From Caulobacteraceae bacterium (GTDB lineage: Bacteria > Pseudomonadota > Alphaproteobacteria > Caulobacterales > Caulobacteraceae), in assembly GCA_030446805.1 (NCBI GenBank), contig JAUJMO010000003.1:186001-250000 (forward strand): DNA of 64,000 nt. The letters run 5' to 3'. This document shows positions 48,401-56,025 of the stretch, one piece after another. Made by a program: the position numbers and the translations under genes. The notes below the pieces were generated by a model. The model was not told where the DNA came from. It saw only the letters and a list, made by a program, of their open reading frames with translations, and made no database searches. Position 1 is the first letter of the stretch, and each line of letters opens with the position of its first letter.

Positions 48401-50344
48401 GCCGTCGTTCTCCGTTTCCCCGCGCCAAACGGCTTCCACCGTGTCCTCGAAAGCGGCCTTGACCTCCTCGAACACCAGCTCCTCGCCTCGTGGGTCGCTC
48501 AGCTCGAATTCGTGAACCCAGGTCACGGACTCCGAACCGTCGGCCAGCCGCCGACGTATGGGGAAGCCTTCTTCCTGCTGCGCCTTCAGCCCCAGGCTCT
48601 CCAGAATGGGCAGAACGTCGGCCAGCGGCGCCGGCTTCTCGGGCCGGTAAAGCTTGAACCGGAACACGGTCGGGCCGTCCTCGGGGCCTCGCCAGGCCCG
48701 CACCCGCACCGCCTCCTCCGCCCGCAGTGATTCGATCACCGCGACGTCCGCCAGAGCTTCCGCCGCGTCGTACAGGTCCTGGTAGCCCACCTCGAAGGCG
48801 TCCGGACCGTAACGCCCCAACAGGTCGGTCGCGGGCACACCGTCCACCCGGCCCTGCTCGCGCACCACCTCGTCGAAACGGTCGCGCCAGTTGCGGGACG
48901 CTTCCGCCAAGGCGGCCTCGAGCGCGACCAGATCGGGCTCCCGGTGCTCCCCGGGCTTAACCCCGATGATGAAATGCACCCGCACCAGCCCCGTCTCCGT
49001 GTGGAACGGATACCAGGCCGACACATGCCCGCCCCACGCCTCCGCGAGGATCTCGCCGGCGCGCGCGCGCAGGTCGCTGTCGTAGCGGTCGCGCGGAAAG
49101 AAGGCGAGCGCCGAGATGAACCGGTCGAACGGGTCGCGTCGCACGAACAACCGCGCTCTCGGGCGGTCGTACAGGTGCAGGATGCCCAGCGAGGTCTCGA
49201 GCAGCTCGTCCTCGGTGGCCTGGAAGAGCTCGTCGCGCGGGTAGTTCTCGACGATGTTGCGCAGCCGCTTGGCGTTGTGCCCGCCCGGCATACGCACCGC
49301 GCGCTCCAGGATCCGCGCCGCCTTACGCCGGATCAGCGGCACCTCCAGGACCGGCCGGTCGTAGGCTTCGGCGGTGAACAGGCCCACCACGCGCACTTCG
49401 CCCGAGGGGCGACCGTCAGGCCCGTACCGGCGGATGGAGATGTAGTCCATCTTGGTCCGGCGATGGACCCGGCTGTTCAGGTTGGACTTGCCCACCGTCA
49501 CCGGCTCGTCGAGGTCGATCTCGCGCTGCAGCTGGGCCGTCAGCACCGCCGGCTCGTTGGCGCGCCGCAGAATGAGCCGCTCCGGATCCCGGAGCACGCC
49601 CAGGCAGGTTTCCGGGGGCGTGTTCAGCACCGCTTGGGCCTCATAGCCGCCTTCCGCGGTGCGCGGATAGTCGTAGGCCCGCGCGCCCAGGAACACGAAG
49701 TGGTCCGCCGACAGCCACCGCAGGAAGCCCACGGCCTCTTCCAGCGCTTCGGGGTCCTTGCGCGGGGCGGCTTGCTGCAGCTCGGCGGTGGCGTGCTCCA
49801 CCAGCGCGACCATCTCGGGAAAGTCGGTCACGGAGGCGCGGACGTCCGCCAGGGTCTCCTGCACGCCCTGGATCAAAGCCTCCCCGCGATCCTCGCCGAC
49901 GGGCTCCAGCCAGACCTGGATCAGGCTCTCCGGTCCGGCGCTTCGGCTGTCCAGCTCCACCACCGGGTGGAACATGGCCCGAACCCGCATCCCTTGCGCC
50001 CCGAGTTCGCCCATCACGCTGTCCACCAGGAAAGGCGCATCGGGCTGCACCACCTCCAGCCGGTCACGTTTCAGGTCGCGGCCGTCCGCTCCAAGGGTGG
50101 GAGCCAGGCGGACCCTGGGGTCGAAGCCGCCGGAGGTCGAAGCTTCCTGGGCGAAGCGCCAGAACTCCAACAGGGCCGCGGCCAGGTCCTGCGCGTTCAT
50201 GTCCGGGAACTCGCCCGGGCCGCAGTCCTCGTGCACCTGGTCCAGGAAAGCCGCTTGGTCCGCGCCCAGACCGGCTCCGGTCAGGGCCGTAAAGGCCGCC
50301 GCCAGGGTCGAGCGGGAGAAGCAGAACTGGGAAGCGCCGTCCAT
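45494..50344 (-). CDS. gdhZ: Large NAD-dependent glutamate dehydrogenase
   Basis: 1616-aa tetrameric catabolic glutamate dehydrogenase, the L-GDH180 class; in Caulobacter the GdhZ enzyme also restrains FtsZ and ties nutrient status to division. The N-terminal half (about 1-700) carries ACT-like and regulatory segments (QPDAPFLVDSVMGEL, HPVV). The catalytic domain (about 715-1250) shows RFGPVARGGLRWSDRRDDFR, KNAVIVPVGSKGGF with the catalytic Lys, NAD-binding GVGDMSGDVFGNGML, and GEGANLGLTQAGRI. A helical C-terminal region follows. Full length is present with no frameshift. Its 5' side is a 361-nt spacer filled with inverted repeats. Confidence 0.95.
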   Translation of the reverse strand: MDGASQFCFSRSTLAAAFTALTGAGLGADQAAFLDQVHEDCGPGEFPDMNAQDLAAALLEFWRFAQEASTSGGFDPRVRLAPTLGADGRDLKRDRLEVVQPDAPFLVDSVMGELGAQGMRVRAMFHPVVELDSRSAGPESLIQVWLEPVGEDRGEALIQGVQETLADVRASVTDFPEMVALVEHATAELQQAAPRKDPEALEEAVGFLRWLSADHFVFLGARAYDYPRTAEGGYEAQAVLNTPPETCLGVLRDPERLILRRANEPAVLTAQLQREIDLDEPVTVGKSNLNSRVHRRTKMDYISIRRYGPDGRPSGEVRVVGLFTAEAYDRPVLEVPLIRRKAARILERAVRMPGGHNAKRLRNIVENYPRDELFQATEDELLETSLGILHLYDRPRARLFVRRDPFDRFISALAFFPRDRYDSDLRARAGEILAEAWGGHVSAWYPFHTETGLVRVHFIIGVKPGEHREPDLVALEAALAEASRNWRDRFDEVVREQGRVDGVPATDLLGRYGPDAFEVGYQDLYDAAEALADVAVIESLRAEEAVRVRAWRGPEDGPTVFRFKLYRPEKPAPLADVLPILESLGLKAQQEEGFPIRRRLADGSESVTWVHEFELSDPRGEELVFEEVKAAFEDTVEAVWRGETENDGFNRLVLELGVPWRQAALVRALARYRGQSGLDPSQAVQEEALSEHPGVVRLILELFRIKFDPALDMSLEDRAATAEITFSSIVEALQTVQSLDHDRVLRRLALLVRALKRTNFYQPDATGSAKPYISFKVASRELEELPAPKPYREVFVWAPHVEGVHLRFGPVARGGLRWSDRRDDFRTEVLGLVKAQQVKNAVIVPVGSKGGFYPKALPRGGSNEEIRAAAIAAYKIFLCGLLDLTDNITASGEVVRPPQVIAHEGDDPYLVVAADKGTATFSDIANRVSGDYGFWLGDAFASGGSAGYDHKVMGITARGAWEAVKRHFREMGKDIQSEPFTVVGVGDMSGDVFGNGMLLSKQIRLLAAFDHRHIFIDPDPDPATSWDERKRMFELPRSSWDDYDRSKISPGGGVYPRGAKTVAMSPQARALLEITSATPTPAEVMRAILRAPAELLYLGGIGTYVKAPEETQAEVGDKANDAIRLDGPELRVKVVGEGANLGLTQAGRIAFARSGGRINTDAIDNSAGVDSSDHEVNIKILTGGVEAAGQLDRPARNSLLASMTDEVAAKVLQHNYDQTLALSLMEAAARADLDSQARFMAELESAGKLDRHVEGLPDAAAVLELQAQNKGLTRPELAVLLAYGKLTLFEDVVGSTAPDDPWFETTLSAYFPEPLARYEEAMKRHRLRREIISTVLANEIVNMGGPTFAPRLRASAECDTATLVIAFEAARSIFRLGKAWDAVSSLDLQVPAEAQTALYLEISRVLRRQSFWLARGVGRTDATVQGLIDAYRAPADALQALGAEPLSDFETVQVERRVERFVKLGAPEALAREVAVLRPLTATTDIADLAREAGRPVEEVARLYHQTGAAFGFDRLRFAAGGVARSDHFERLAVRRLIEDMLAEQSALAAAVIAEAPPEAGASNEAACAAVEAWIAGREAQTRRALRNVEEVEASGGGWSFAKLTIANAALRELAA

Positions 50345-50463
50345 GTACCATGCCCTTGCGATCGGGTCCCGACCCTAGCGGGCGGCGGGCCTCAGTCCAA
50401 GCTGGGACTTCGGCGCTTGTCATGGGGAATTGCTGGTCGCGGCCGGTTGGGCGAAATCGCGTC

Positions 50464-50652
50464 CGACGGGGGTCAGCCCCCGTCGCTCACCCCGCCATAC
50501 GAAAGCGCCGTCGGACGCGGGGGCGTCCGACGGGCCGCGGGTCAGGCCGCCGAAGGGGGGAACGGCGGCCGGGACCGTGGGGCGCCTCCGGTCTCGGAAA
50601 GACGGGGAGACGAGGCGCCTTGGCCCGGGCTACAGGGGGGGACGGCCCGGGC
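50464..50652. repeat. Five consecutive strong inverted repeats upstream of gdhZ
   Basis: The 361-nt gap 50345-50705 has no gene but holds, in order: a 9-bp stem with TCAG loop (50464-50485); an 11-bp stem with GGGG loop (50508-50533); an 8-bp stem GGCCGCCG/CGGCGGCC with 10-nt loop (50545-50570); an 8-bp plus 5-bp stem with a 2-nt bulge (50581-50619); and GCCCGGGC/GCCCGGGC (50623-50652). GCGTCCGACGGG occurs twice as a direct repeat (50459-50470 and 50523-50534). No T-runs follow. It could be a structured leader of gdhZ, the 3' end of the AI-2E transporter mRNA, or a small RNA. Confidence 0.75.
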
Positions 50653-50705
50653 TTGGCGAGGAGATAGGCGCGCGTCTGCAGGGTGGAAGACCGGGCCGGA
50701 ACCCA

Positions 50706-51875
50706 TCACGCCTTCGTGTTGGGGCCCATTCGCCCTAGCGCCCGCGACCGGCTCGAAGCGGGCTTGGCGTGAGCGACGTCTCCCCTTGCGCCGTTCTCGT
50801 TCGGGTCGGGGTTGCCGTCCTGGGACAGCAGAATGGCGATCCAGCGGGACCCCTGGAACTGCGCCAGCAGGATCATGGCCACCACCGTCAGCGGCGTGGA
50901 CAGAAAGGCGCCCGTGATTCCCCACAGCGCGCTCCAAAAGGCCAGGGAGAGCAGCACCACCACCGAGTCCACGTTCAGCCCCCTGGACTGCATGCGCGGA
51001 TAGATGACGTTGCCCACGAAGAAGTTCACCGCCTGGTTGCCCGCGAACACGAGCAGCGGCGGCCCATAGCCCTCGAACTGCACCAGGGCGAACACGGCCG
51101 GCAACGCCGTCCCCAGCGCGGGCCCGACGATGGGGATATAGCCGGTCAGGAAGATGAAAAAGGCCCAGAACAGCGCCCGGTCCAGCCCCACCGCCAGCAT
51201 GACCACGTAGCAGGCCACCGCGATCATCGCCCCCGTGACCGTCTGGATCCACAGATACTGCTGCGCGCCCGAACGGATCTCGTCGAAGATGCGCCCGGCC
51301 TCTCGCCGATCCTCGCGCGAACCGAACAGGGCGCGCTGCTTGGCCTGGAAGCTCCGGCGCGAGGCCAGCAGGAAGCCCAGGTAGATCAGGATAAAGAGCG
51401 CGTCGGAGGCCAGCCCCTGGATGGCCGCCACGAACGGACCCAAGAAGCGTTGCGGGTTCAGCTGACGAAACAGCTCGCGCAGGGTAGGCGCCTCGTCGAT
51501 ACCCACCAGCCGGGCGACGTCGCCGATCAGCCCGTTCAGCCGGGTCGCATAGCTGTTCTGCCCGCCGGGCCCGGTGGTGGTCAGGTCGCCCGCGAAGCTC
51601 GCAATGTTGGAGGCCACCACATAGACCGAAACGCCGAAGGCCAGCAGGATCAGGCCGATCGCCACCGCCAGGGGCGCCCACCCGGGCAGCCGGGGCAGCC
51701 GCTGGCGGATCTTTCCTTCCAGCCCGTCGATCATGATCAGGAGGAAAAAGGCCAGGGCGAAGGGCGTGAGAATGCCGCGCAGCCAGTACAGCGCCGCCCC
51801 CGCAACCACCACGGCGATCACCACGTCGGCGTTGCGACTGGTCGGCGAGGCGGCGGGGACGTCCGGAGGGCTCAT
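50706..51875 (-). CDS. AI-2E family transporter
   Basis: 389-aa membrane protein of the AI-2E/PerM/TqsA family with about eight spans. N-terminal pair (ADVVIAVVVAGAALYWLRGI, LTPFALAFFLLIMIDGLE), a large extracytoplasmic region (about 90-160), and the C-terminal set with GYIPIVGPALGTALPAVFAL, GNVIYPRMQSRGLNVDSVVVLLSL and GAFLSTPLTVV, the family hallmarks. Substrate is unknown; relatives export autoinducer-2, Na+ or other small solutes. A polar tail of 50 residues ends the protein. It follows the RimB-like gene after 9 nt. Confidence 0.9.
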   Translation of the reverse strand: MSPPDVPAASPTSRNADVVIAVVVAGAALYWLRGILTPFALAFFLLIMIDGLEGKIRQRLPRLPGWAPLAVAIGLILLAFGVSVYVVASNIASFAGDLTTTGPGGQNSYATRLNGLIGDVARLVGIDEAPTLRELFRQLNPQRFLGPFVAAIQGLASDALFILIYLGFLLASRRSFQAKQRALFGSREDRREAGRIFDEIRSGAQQYLWIQTVTGAMIAVACYVVMLAVGLDRALFWAFFIFLTGYIPIVGPALGTALPAVFALVQFEGYGPPLLVFAGNQAVNFFVGNVIYPRMQSRGLNVDSVVVLLSLAFWSALWGITGAFLSTPLTVVAMILLAQFQGSRWIAILLSQDGNPDPNENGARGDVAHAKPASSRSRALGRMGPNTKA

Positions 51876-51884
51876 GGCCGGACC

Positions 51885-52307
51885 TTAACGCAAGACTCCT
51901 GCCGAGGTCGCTCCTGGATCAACCAGAACGCTCCATCCCGCCAGCGCCTCGCGTCCCACCAGCAGCCGAAAGCGCATCAGCGGCCTGGCCGTGAGTGAGA
52001 TCTCCACCTCCCGAGCCGGCAGCCCGGCCAGGCTCAGCGCGGTGCGGATAAAGGGGCGCGCCTCGCCGACGCCGTTGGAGCTGGTCACACGCCGGCGGTC
52101 CGCCAGGGCGGCCTCGCATCCCAGGATGCAATCGGGAGTCCCGGGCCAGGGATGCAGAGTGAAACGCACCCGATCGCCGTGCACGGCGATGTCGGTGGCG
52201 TGCAGGGCTGTCCCGCGCGCGCCCGTGTCGAGCTTGGCCGCCAGGGCCGCGGCGCCCAGCTCCGGCAAGCCGGCCGTCTCACGCCAGGACAGGACGATCC
52301 GGGTCAG
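51885..52307 (-). CDS. RimB-like aspartic protease (Zn_protease family), apparent CTG start
   Basis: 140-aa retropepsin-like protein of the family formerly called ATP-dependent zinc protease, often linked to RimK-type ATP-grasp ligases. Motifs: LSWRETAGLPELG, AAKLDTGARGTALHA (the DTGA catalytic Asp) and FRLLVGREAL. Homologues begin a few residues before WREW..LP. No ATG, GTG or TTG occurs in frame there; the frame continues open into tRNA-Gly. CTG at 52307 yields (L/M)TRIVLSWRETAG, a fitting N-terminus, though no ribosome-binding site is clear. Tail ends SAGVLR. Confidence 0.78.
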   Translation of the reverse strand: MTRIVLSWRETAGLPELGAAALAAKLDTGARGTALHATDIAVHGDRVRFTLHPWPGTPDCILGCEAALADRRRVTSSNGVGEARPFIRTALSLAGLPAREVEISLTARPLMRFRLLVGREALAGWSVLVDPGATSAGVLR

Positions 52308-52321
52308 GTGGGTTTCACGAC

Positions 52322-52427
52322 AGAAGATTGGAGCGGGCGAAGAGATTCGAACTCTCGACCCCAACCTTGGCAAGAGAAGATTGGAGCGGGCGAAGAGATT
52401 CGAACTCTCGACCCCAACCTTGGCAAG
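52322..52427. repeat. Exact 53-bp tandem duplication of the tRNA-Gly 3' half
   Basis: 52322-52374 and 52375-52427 are identical, head to tail. The unit runs from the tRNA anticodon loop through the T-arm, acceptor strand and CCA to 7 nt of 3' flank. The outer copy (52375-52427) belongs to the intact tRNA gene; the other is an orphan 3' half between it and the RimB-like gene. Bases immediately outside the repeats differ, which fixes the boundaries. Confidence 0.95.
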
Positions 52428-52456
52428 GTTGTGCTCTACCACTGAGCTACGCCCGC
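52382..52456 (-). tRNA. tRNA-Gly (GCC anticodon), CCA encoded
   Basis: 75 nt on the minus strand. Acceptor GCGGGCG/CGCCCGC, D-arm GCTC/GAGC, anticodon stem CAACC/GGTTG with loop TTGCCAA (anticodon GCC), T-arm closing TTCGAAT, discriminator T and genomically encoded CCA. All stems pair, so the gene looks functional. The partial copy of its 3' half lies immediately downstream. Confidence 0.96.
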
Positions 52457-52638
52457 TTGGCGCCGGACGAACCCGTCCGCGGTCTGGGCGGCGCTTATGG
52501 CGGGAAAGTTTCAGGAAGGCAAGCGGTTGTCCGGGTTCAGCACATATGAGAGGGCGGGAACTCTCCGGCCCGGAGCTTGGCGGTGTGGACCCTGGGAGTC
52601 CGTCGACCAGGGCGGCGTGAGGCCACCCCTCCCATGGA

Positions 52639-52656
52639 CCCCGGCCTCCGCCGGGG
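52639..52656. repeat. REP-like hairpin CCCCGGC-CTCC-GCCGGGG
   Basis: A perfect 7-bp stem with 4-nt loop in the gap between tRNA-Gly and the DUF6065 gene, set within ATGGACCCCGGCCTCCG. Short repeats of this type are scattered in Caulobacterales intergenic DNA, to my recollection. It may act as a terminator for the DUF6065 gene (50 nt after its stop), though no T-run follows. Only one copy is seen here. Confidence 0.4.
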
Positions 52657-52706
52657 AGAGCGGCAAGGGTGGGATGGGACACCCTTCATGCGGGCGAACC
52701 TGAGAG

Positions 52707-53450
52707 TTACCGCCCGAGCCGAGGCGGCTTCAGTCGGCGCTTGTTGGTATGGGTCGGCGGCGCCTTGCCGAGGTCCTCGGGAACCTCTCCTTTGAAATAG
52801 AAGCGCTGCCAGGCGTCGCGCATGGCGCCGGGCTCCTGGTTGTGCAGGGACTTGTTGAAAGCGTCGCGTGAGGTGCGCCAGGCCTCGTACTGCTTGTTCA
52901 ACGGAAGATCGCTCGCCAGCGAGCGGCGGACTGGCTGCACGGCGTCCAGCGGCTGCGACTGCACTAGCGTGAGAAAACAAAAGGGCTCCCCCTTTTCGAA
53001 GCGGATCCGCCCCGGGCGGGTGAAGATCCAGTTCATGGTGAAGGGAAAGGGCAGCCAGTCGGTTTCGACCAGCCCCGTGAGCGGATAGACGCCGTCCTTG
53101 GGCAGGTTAGGCGGGCCTGAGGTCCACACCGACCACCCGGGGGGCGTGCGGAACAGATAGCCCGTGTGAAAGGTCAGCACGCCGTGGCTGAAGTGCGATG
53201 ACACATACTCGCCCGCCTGCGCGTTCGGCCGGTCGGGGGTGATGGTGATGTCTCGCTGGTGCGTGCCGCCGTTCCACTCGGCGCTGAAGCCGAACGGAGT
53301 CAGGATCTCCCAGCCGGAGGTGTTGGCCATCGTCAGCGGCAGGCAGCGATAGGGATGGCGCGCGCTGAAGTGGTCCATCCATTGACGCGCCGGCCCGCCC
53401 GGCACCAGCTCCGGCGGCCGCGCCACCACCGAAAAACACTCAAGCTCCAT
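52707..53450 (-). CDS. DUF6065 family protein
   Basis: 247-aa soluble protein, start [13 protein letters not shown] with GGAGG 8 nt ahead. Conserved-looking parts are [34 protein letters not shown] and [19 protein letters not shown], which I associate with DUF6065, a family often found near oxygenase or natural-product genes but lacking a known function. The C-terminal tail (after about 205) is basic, ending [11 protein letters not shown]. No signal peptide. It stands alone between tRNA-Gly and the divergent YbaK gene. Confidence 0.7.
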   Translation of the reverse strand: MELECFSVVARPPELVPGGPARQWMDHFSARHPYRCLPLTMANTSGWEILTPFGFSAEWNGGTHQRDITITPDRPNAQAGEYVSSHFSHGVLTFHTGYLFRTPPGWSVWTSGPPNLPKDGVYPLTGLVETDWLPFPFTMNWIFTRPGRIRFEKGEPFCFLTLVQSQPLDAVQPVRRSLASDLPLNKQYEAWRTSRDAFNKSLHNQEPGAMRDAWQRFYFKGEVPEDLGKAPPTHTNKRRLKPPRLGR

Positions 53451-53611
53451 CCGCAGACCTCCAGGGCGCGAGGGGCCGAGCCCCTTGGCCTCGCCAGTTT
53501 GCGCGGGGCCGTCCTGGCGGATCAAGCGGTTGGGGGCGAAAAGACGCGGCGGAAACCCTCGCCGAGGCTGGCCGGGTTATCACCGGTCCCGAAGTGGGTT
53601 CAGGAGGTGTC

Positions 53612-54193
53612 TTGGAGAAAGAGTCCGCAGACCGTCGCGTGCTTCTCGACCGGAACGGCCCCGACGCCCGAGCCGGGCTGTTCGCCTTTCTGGACCGGCA
53701 CGGGATCGCGCACCGCACCCTGGAGCATCCGCCCGTGTTCCGTGTGGAGGAAGGCCGAGAGATCAAGGCCGCCCTGCCGGGCGGGCACACCAAGAACCTG
53801 TTTCTCAAGGACGCCAAAGGCCGGCTCTGGCTGGTCTGTGCTCTAGGCGACACCCGCGTGGACCTGAAAGCGCTTCCCGCGGCGATCGGCTCGGCCCGGC
53901 TGTCCTTCGGCTCCGCCGAGCTCATGAGGGAAGTGCTGGGCGTGGAGCCGGGGTCGGTCACGGTCTTCGCCCTGTTGAACGACCTGGGGGGGCGCGTGTC
54001 CTTGGTGCTGGACCGGGCGCTGATGGACGCCGATCCCGTCAACTTCCACCCCCTCTCCAACGACGCCACCACCGCCCTGTCGCAGGCGGGCCTGCAAGCC
54101 TTTCTCCGGGCCCTGGGCGCCGAAGCGCCCGTGGTGGACTTCTCCGGCGCGGCGCCCCTCCGTTGCGGGACGGCGCCCACGGGACCATCTTGA
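53612..54193 (+). CDS. YbaK/ProX-type aminoacyl-tRNA deacylase
   Basis: 193-aa trans-editing protein of the YbaK/PrdX family, which hydrolyses mischarged (often Ala-) tRNA-Pro. Visible motifs: [15 protein letters not shown], the catalytic Lys in [16 protein letters not shown]-like [26 protein letters not shown] and [11 protein letters not shown] at 53612 with AGGAGG just ahead is preferred to a GTG at 53594 with no ribosome-binding site; both leave the domain whole. The CnoX gene follows 26 nt later. Confidence 0.9.
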   Translation: MEKESADRRVLLDRNGPDARAGLFAFLDRHGIAHRTLEHPPVFRVEEGREIKAALPGGHTKNLFLKDAKGRLWLVCALGDTRVDLKALPAAIGSARLSFGSAELMREVLGVEPGSVTVFALLNDLGGRVSLVLDRALMDADPVNFHPLSNDATTALSQAGLQAFLRALGAEAPVVDFSGAAPLRCGTAPTGPS

Positions 54194-54219
54194 GCGTGGA
54201 TCACGGGAGCAGAGATTCC

Positions 54220-55134
54220 ATGCTGGGCGGCGCGCAGAACACGACCGGAGGCGGCAACAGCGGCCATATCAAGGACAGCGGCGACGCCGGCTTCCTGGCC
54301 GACGTGATCGAGGCCTCGCGTAGCCAGCCCGTGATCGTCGATTTCTGGGCGCCCTGGTGCGGTCCCTGTCGCCAGCTGACCCCCGCGCTCGAAAAACAGG
54401 TCAACGCCGCCAAGGGCGCCGTTAAGCTGGTCAAGATCGACATCGACAAGAACCCGCGCGTGGCGACCCAACTGCGCATCCAGTCGATCCCGACCGTCTA
54501 CGCCTTTGTGGACGGCCAGCCGGTGGACGGCTTCCAAGGAGCCCTGCCCGAAAGCCAGATCAAGGCCTTCATCGACCGTCTGTCAAAGGCCGGGCCCGGC
54601 GCAGACGGCGCGGCCGACCTCGAGGCGCTGCTGGCCATGGCGGCCGAGTCCGCCCAGCTCGGGGACCTCGGCGGCGCGGCCCAGGCCTACGCCCAACTGC
54701 TGCAGCTGGACCCCGAGAACGCCAAGGCCATCGCCGGCCTGGCGCGTGTCTACCTCTCCGGCGGTGACCTGGAGCGCGCGGAAGAGATTCTGTCCATGGC
54801 GCCGGCAGGCGCGAAAGACCCCGAGCTGGACAGCGTTCGCGCCGCCCTGAAGCTCGCCAGCGCGGCCCCGGCTTCGGACTTCGCCGAGTTCGAGGATCGG
54901 CTCAAAGCGGATCCGAACGACCACCAGACCCGCTACGCCCTGGCCGAGGCCCTGGCCGCCTCCGGGCGGCTGGACGAGGCCGTGGACGCGCTGCTGCACA
55001 TCTTCGCCCGCGACCGCGAATGGAACGGCGGCGCGGCCCGCGCCAAGCTGGTGGAGATCTTCGAAGCCGCAGGCCCAAACAGCGACGTGGCCAAGACCGG
55101 CCGCCGGCGCCTCTCGTCCTTGATGTTCAGCTGA
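54220..55134 (+). CDS. Thioredoxin-TPR protein (CnoX/YbbN-like)
   Basis: 304-aa protein with a thioredoxin domain (about 20-125; VIVDFWAPWCGPCRQLTP, IQSIPTVYAF with the cis-Pro) and TPR-like helical repeats (about 135-300). This is the CnoX layout, a holdase/redox chaperone that passes clients to GroEL. The active site is WCGPC, so redox activity is expected, unlike the E. coli protein (SxxC). ATG at 54220 is chosen over a TTG at 54190. Its TGA overlaps the ATG of the Lon-N gene. Confidence 0.9.
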   Translation: MLGGAQNTTGGGNSGHIKDSGDAGFLADVIEASRSQPVIVDFWAPWCGPCRQLTPALEKQVNAAKGAVKLVKIDIDKNPRVATQLRIQSIPTVYAFVDGQPVDGFQGALPESQIKAFIDRLSKAGPGADGAADLEALLAMAAESAQLGDLGGAAQAYAQLLQLDPENAKAIAGLARVYLSGGDLERAEEILSMAPAGAKDPELDSVRAALKLASAAPASDFAEFEDRLKADPNDHQTRYALAEALAASGRLDEAVDALLHIFARDREWNGGAARAKLVEIFEAAGPNSDVAKTGRRRLSSLMFS

Positions 55135-55814
55135 TGAGCGCGGGCGCGATCGCGGGAGGCTCTGCGCGGGTGGAGGACCTGCCGGCGATCCTGCCCGTCT
55201 TCCCGCTGGACGGGGCCCTGCTGTTGCCCCGGGGCGGTCTGCCGCTCAACATCTTCGAGCCGCGCTATCTGAACATGGTGGACGACGCCATGGCTGCCGA
55301 TCGCAGCATCGGCATGATCGCCACCCAGCCGGGCGGCGACCGTGCACGCCCGGCGCTGGCTCCTTTGGGCTGCCTGGGCCGGATCACCAGCTTCAGCGAG
55401 ACCGCCGACGGGCGCTACCTGATCACGCTCACCGGCGTCTGCCGCTTCGCCGTGGTGGAGGAACTGCCTGTCACCACACCCTACCGGCAGGTTCGGGCCC
55501 ACTATTCCGCCTTTAGGGAGGACCTGGAGCCTGCACCCTTCGACCTGGAGTTCGGCCGCGACCGCCTGCTGGAGGCGCTTCGCGCCTACCTTGACCGGCG
55601 CGGCCTGGAAATCGAGTGGGACACCGCTCGCGGCGCTCCGGCCGAAGCCTTGATCAACAGCCTGTCGATGGCGCTGCCCTTCGCCTCCGCCGAGAAGCAG
55701 GCTCTGCTTGCGGCGGCCGACCTGATGGAGCGCGAAACGGCTCTCGTAGCCCTGCTCGAGATCGAAGCCGCGGGCTTCGACGACGACGACGACGGCCCTC
55801 AAACCCTGCAGTGA
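55134..55814 (+). CDS. Lon protease N-terminal (LAN) domain protein
   Basis: 226-aa stand-alone Lon substrate-binding domain: [30 protein letters not shown], then [27 protein letters not shown]. It lacks ATPase and protease parts, as in the YbbA-adjacent/cereblon-like stand-alone forms of alphaproteobacteria. It ends in an acidic stretch DDDDDG. The ATG overlaps the cnoX-like stop and Trm112 follows after 4 nt, the conserved trx-lonN-trm112 order; a role in proteostasis is probable. Confidence 0.9.
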   Translation: MSAGAIAGGSARVEDLPAILPVFPLDGALLLPRGGLPLNIFEPRYLNMVDDAMAADRSIGMIATQPGGDRARPALAPLGCLGRITSFSETADGRYLITLTGVCRFAVVEELPVTTPYRQVRAHYSAFREDLEPAPFDLEFGRDRLLEALRAYLDRRGLEIEWDTARGAPAEALINSLSMALPFASAEKQALLAAADLMERETALVALLEIEAAGFDDDDDGPQTLQ

Positions 55815-55818
55815 TCCC

Positions 55819-56025
55819 ATGACGGACGCCCCAGCGAGACCGCACCACCAGCCTCAGGTCGACCCCCGGCTGTTGGAGGTGCTTGTTTGCCCCGTCACCC
55901 ACGGCCCGCTCGAGTACGACCGCGAAGCGGGGGAGCTGATCAGCCGCAGCGCCCGCTTGGCCTACCCGATCCGCGACGGCGTCCCCGTCATGCTCCCGGA
56001 AGAGGCTCGCGAGCTGACGGACTAG
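55819..56025 (+). CDS. Trm112 family protein
   Basis: 68-aa zinc-ribbon-like protein: [20 protein letters not shown] and [17 protein letters not shown], typical of bacterial Trm112/YcaR. Only one Cys of the usual set remains (VCPVTHG), common in this lineage. In other domains Trm112 activates methyltransferases; the bacterial role is not firm. It overlaps the convergent ubiH-like gene by 4 nt. Confidence 0.88.
   Translation: MTDAPARPHHQPQVDPRLLEVLVCPVTHGPLEYDREAGELISRSARLAYPIRDGVPVMLPEEARELTD

Noticed and set aside
52322-52374. Second tRNA gene next to tRNA-Gly
   Set aside because: It lacks the D-arm, 5' acceptor strand and 5' half of the anticodon stem, so it is only a duplicated 3' half.
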